Shown: positions 24,118 to 26,067 of the stretch, in pieces
How the letters are laid out: each line of letters opens with the position of its first letter
Position numbering within the stretch: position 1 is the stretch's first letter
Assembly: GCA_045617525.1 (NCBI GenBank)
Contig: JAZLIT010000253.1
Span: forward strand, 1-26,067
DNA: 26,067 nucleotides
Reading direction: 5' to 3'
From: JAZLIT01 sp045617525
GTDB taxonomy: Bacteria > Bacillota > Bacilli > Bacillales_A > Planococcaceae
Made by a program: the position numbers and the translations under genes
The notes under the pieces: model-generated
The model's input: only the letters and a program-made list of their open reading frames with translations
What the model was told of the DNA's origin: nothing
The model's database searches: none

Positions 24118-24147
24118 TTGATAATAAAAAATGCATGTTAATATAAA
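24118..24147 (+). promoter_or_regulatory. Promoter of a short plus-strand transcript
   Basis: TTGATA (24118-24123) is followed by TATAAA (24142-24147, spacer 18) overlapping TAATAT (24139-24144, spacer 15). It is placed just before a Shine-Dalgarno AAAGGAG at 24153-24159. Confidence 0.45.
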
Positions 24148-24169
24148 TGGAAAAAGGAGCTATGTGCAA

Positions 24170-24292
24170 TTGAATCGAAAAAAATCACTCAAAGGCAGTC
24201 GTACCAAGGATTCAAACATCACGGCAGATTTCACTTGCACACTTGATAAAAATGCCCCTGCTTTTTTATATAAAGAGGGGGCATTTTTATGA
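24170..24292 (+). CDS. Possible 40-aa peptide or small RNA
   Basis: A frame from TTG at 24170, with AAAAAGGAG ten bases upstream, reads MNRKKSLKGSRTKDSNITAD, FTCTLDKNAPAFLYKEGAFL and stops at 24292. The peptide is basic at the N-terminus and polar. The frame's end runs over a terminator stem at 24248-24288, which is unusual for a coding gene, so the transcript of about 140 nt may work as an RNA. Its spacing between the promoter at 24118 and that stem fits a small independent transcript. Confidence 0.4.
   Translation: MNRKKSLKGSRTKDSNITADFTCTLDKNAPAFLYKEGAFL
24248..24288 (+). terminator. Terminator stem of the short transcript
   Basis: AAAAATGCCCC (24248-24258) pairs perfectly with GGGGCATTTTT (24278-24288) around a 19-nt loop. 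The final T tract belongs to the stem. Confidence 0.65.
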
Positions 24293-24322
24293 TTCAATAT
24301 AATGTTCAACATTATATTGAAT
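24292..24322. repeat. 31-nt palindrome with 15-bp arms
   Basis: ATTCAATATAATGTT (24292-24306) and AACATTATATTGAAT (24308-24322) are exact reverse complements around one C. There is no clean U-tract on the plus side, so it is either a weak terminator shared by the short transcript and the minus-strand XRE gene, or a binding site. Confidence 0.6.
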
Positions 24323-24405
24323 TTTAAATTATGGCATCATTATTAACAGCACTCTTGAATTTTAATAAAACAGTTAGAGAGCTTTACTGCACATTTTTTG
24401 TTCTA

Positions 24406-24618
24406 CTATTTTCCATCTTCGTAAAATTCTGTCCATTCAAACCCTAGTACCAAACCGATAGCTTTCGCCGTCGCTACGCTTGGTATACGTTCACCAGATT
24501 CCACTTTTGCGTAGTATGAACGCGAATAGCCTATTAACTCTGAAACGCCCTCTTGCGTTAGATCTTTTTTAAGCCGTTTGTCTATTAACCATTTTCTAGC
24601 TACCCAACCATTCCCCAA
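24406..24618 (-). CDS. Small XRE/Cro-type regulator
   Basis: 70 aa from TTG 24618, behind GGAAGGTG seven bases away. Residues 15-65 form a compact helix-turn-helix: RLKKDLTQEGVSELIGYSRS, YYAKVESGERIPSVATAKAI, GLVLGF. It lacks any other domain, like phage Cro or small plasmid regulators. It follows the 71-aa gene by 44 bases and probably shares its transcript. Confidence 0.75.
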   Translation of the reverse strand: MGNGWVARKWLIDKRLKKDLTQEGVSELIGYSRSYYAKVESGERIPSVATAKAIGLVLGFEWTEFYEDGK

Positions 24619-24662
24619 CTACTTTCACCTTCCTCCACATAATTGTTCATTTACTTAATTAC

Positions 24663-24878
24663 TCAATTGTCTATATATTTTTCTTTAAATAAATCCATCG
24701 CCATTTCAATTACATCTGATTGTGAGAGTTCATGCTCGCTGGCATATTTCTCGATTAATTCAGTGGTTGCAGTATTCATAATGTATGTTTGTGATTTTTG
24801 TCGTCCAGTCGCAATTAAAGCTTCCTCTGTTATAGATATGTTGCCTTCTTCAAGGTTCGATTTTGTAAACTGATTCAT
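24663..24878 (-). CDS. Small ribbon-helix-helix-like protein
   Basis: 71 aa, ATG 24878 behind AGAGGTCTTCCCT. The N-terminus is polar. The main stretch (RQKSQTYIMNTATTELIEKY, ASEHELSQSDVIEMAMDLFK) has a short strand followed by two helices, the pattern of CopG/Arc-type DNA-binding proteins. Together with the XRE gene downstream it makes a two-gene regulatory unit. A long inverted repeat covers its ribosome binding site, so its own translation or transcription is probably controlled. Confidence 0.65.
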   Translation of the reverse strand: MNQFTKSNLEEGNISITEEALIATGRQKSQTYIMNTATTELIEKYASEHELSQSDVIEMAMDLFKEKYIDN

Positions 24879-24880
24879 AG

Positions 24881-24940
24881 GGAAGACCTCTTTTCTAGGA
24901 TTGGTTGTGGTGACTTAATTCTACCAAGAAAAGGTCTTCC
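24881..24940 (-). promoter_or_regulatory. Long inverted repeat over the ribosome binding site of the RHH gene
   Basis: GGAAGACCTCTTTTCT (24881-24896) is nearly the reverse complement of AGAAAAGGTCTTCC (24927-24940), with one bulged pair of bases; inside it TTGGT (24901-24905) pairs with ACCAA (24923-24927). On the minus-strand mRNA the AGAGG ribosome binding site would be inside the stem. On the plus strand the arm is followed by TTTTT, so it may also be a terminator. Confidence 0.6.
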
Positions 24941-25039
24941 TTTTTGTATGGAATTTTTCATTTACACAAAATATTTTACACTCTCCATATTTTATATATT
25001 ACTTTAATATATTTATTGTATTGTATTACAGAAAATTCT

Positions 25040-25076
25040 AAAACCTAAAATAATATAACATTATTTTAGGTTTTTT
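25040..25076. terminator. Strong hairpin in a gene-poor gap
   Basis: AAAACCTAAAATAAT (25040-25054) and ATTATTTTAGGTTTT (25060-25074) form a perfect 15-bp stem followed by TT. No plus-strand gene precedes it, so it may end an unseen transcript, or it may be a minus-strand terminator. Confidence 0.6.
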
Positions 25077-25424
25077 ACTGTGTTCAAAACGGACTTGGGG
25101 CCCTTTTATAAAGGGTTCACATCGTTAAAATCCATTCGCTGTTTTGCTTTAAGTAGAAATCCCCTCGACTTTTAGAGAGTTTTAAACGGCGTGTTCACAT
25201 CTTAATTACATACATAGTTCAGTTCTACGCGTTCTCAGTAATTCGATTGTATGGATTCATTCCCATCTCGAATCTTCAGAGGACGCTTTTTTCGTTCTCT
25301 TACCGAGGAAAACTAGCATAAAACAGCACACCATAGAATAGAAAAAAATAGAGAAGTAAATTAGTTCGTGCCATAGCATAGAAAAGAATCGAAAAATTTC
25401 CCGAGGAATAGGAGAGGATAGGGT
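25077..25424. other. Upstream region of the MerR-like gene with direct repeats
   Basis: No gene is supported. CCATAGAATAGAAAAAAAT (25331-25349) and CCATAGCATAGAAAAGAAT (25371-25389) are direct repeats exactly 40 bp apart. GTTCACATC-TTAA-type sequences occur at about 25113 (GTTCACATCGTTAA) and 25192 (GTTCACATCTTAA). A GGAGAGG site at 25411-25417 serves the gene at 25425. Confidence 0.5.
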
Positions 25425-26067
25425 ATGGAACAAGCGATTTCCATAGAGCAGCGTATACTAGATATCCTTGCGAATGACCCATTATTTCAGGTCATTAAAG
25501 ATACACCCACGGAGCAGCACTTCTTGTCAGAGCTTTATTTACTCGAGCTCATTGAAAAAAAGTACTATTCTACGCCAGAAGTAGCAAGTTGGTTCGATGT
25601 CACTGATGCACAGCTACGTTACTACATTAAACCATTTGAAGGATACCTATTTGATGGACAAGCCACCAACCCCTCAACAGCAACCGTCATACGGCTAGAT
25701 TTCAAGGCCATTTTGAAATTACGTATGATTCTACTATTAAAAGACGAGTATCGCATGAAAGGATTAAAACAACTTTTGCGTATAAATGAAGATGGCCATG
25801 TGATCAAACAGGTCCCAACTCCAGAAATCTTATCCAACCCGCTACAGGATAAACGGTTAGATGTCCTAAGCCAAGCCTTCACACAGATTATGCATACTGG
25901 ATTGTTTCATATCGAACAAGAGGAAGATAGCGAAGAAACAAAAATCGTAATAAATGAAGACTTCCTGCACCAGCAACTCAAAACACTTCCTTCCGAATCT
26001 TCGCAAGAAATTGAAAAGCTTCAAATACTAACCGAACAGCTGGAGCAAAAGAATCAGGCATTAGCCG
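25425..26067 (+). CDS. MerR-like HTH protein, cut by the window end
   Basis: ATG 25425 with GGAGAGG seven bases upstream; the frame stays open to the last base, so 214 residues are visible and the C-terminus is missing. The N-terminal 55 residues (EQAISIEQRILDILANDPLF) are helical. Then KKYYSTPEVASWFDVTDAQL RYYIKPF matches the helix-turn-helix and wing of MerR-type regulators, with the usual xVAxxxxVxxxxLRYYxxxf wording. A helical region (ILKLRMILLLKDEYRMKGLK) follows, then a glutamate/glutamine-rich part (EIEKLQILTEQLEQKNQALA) that looks like a starting coiled coil. Proteins of this layout occur on large plasmids of Bacillales, perhaps for partition or conjugation control; the role here is not shown. 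Confidence 0.75.
   Translation, partial: MEQAISIEQRILDILANDPLFQVIKDTPTEQHFLSELYLLELIEKKYYSTPEVASWFDVTDAQLRYYIKPFEGYLFDGQATNPSTATVIRLDFKAILKLRMILLLKDEYRMKGLKQLLRINEDGHVIKQVPTPEILSNPLQDKRLDVLSQAFTQIMHTGLFHIEQEEDSEETKIVINEDFLHQQLKTLPSESSQEIEKLQILTEQLEQKNQALA

Noticed and set aside
25300..25882. Two minus-strand frames near the end
   Set aside because: One covers the repeat-containing promoter region, the other is the shadow of the MerR-like gene; neither has a start signal.

Overview
The window looks like part of a low-GC plasmid from a Firmicute, most likely Bacillaceae or Planococcaceae (Lysinibacillus-like). I infer this from the AT-rich DNA, the strong AGGAGG-type ribosome binding sites, the frequent TTG and GTG starts, and the complete plasmid backbone: primase-type Rep, iteron origin, second Rep, ParA with a small partner, and a tyrosine recombinase. 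The species is inferred. No rRNA, tRNA, CRISPR array, intact insertion sequence or mobilisation gene was seen.

Layout. Positions 1-2670 are mostly decayed DNA with broken remnants (MFS transporter, GNAT acetyltransferase, S1-domain protein, perhaps an ImmA-like protein) and one intact small winged-helix-like gene at 1472-1720. Positions 2671-6850 are the replication module. A primase-like protein (minus) and a large HTH replication protein (plus) diverge from a roughly 700-bp origin filled with degenerate iterons and bounded by perfect inverted repeats. Positions 7061-9107 hold a decayed minus-strand operon: a MoxR/RavA-type AAA ATPase and an upstream partner, each with several lesions. Positions 9518-11349 hold a plus-strand unit ending in an HTH-ImmA/IrrE fusion. 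Positions 11395-12547 are the partition genes. Then come an OLD-like ATPase-Toprim protein (12825-14597), a tyrosine recombinase (14615-15523), an AbrB-like regulator, a VbhA/Fic toxin-antitoxin pair (16334-17235) and a 1031-aa metallophosphoesterase-STAND-like protein (17558-20653). After these come a minus-strand XRE / ImmA-type peptidase / PIN-like triad (20748-22948), small genes, a minus-strand RHH-XRE pair, and a MerR-like gene cut by the window end.

How it fits together. The backbone replicates, partitions and probably resolves the plasmid. Between and beside these genes sit at least four modules that resemble toxin-antitoxin or anti-phage systems: the HTH-ImmA operon, the OLD-like nuclease, VbhA/Fic, and the phosphoesterase-STAND protein with the neighbouring XRE-ImmA-PIN triad. 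Strong hairpin terminators separate many of these units, which suggests separately acquired cassettes. The best candidates for an undescribed system are the phosphoesterase-STAND gene, the XRE-ImmA-PIN triad, and the 9518-11349 operon, which contains an apparent frameshift at an A8 run. All functional statements come from motif reading; no database search was run.
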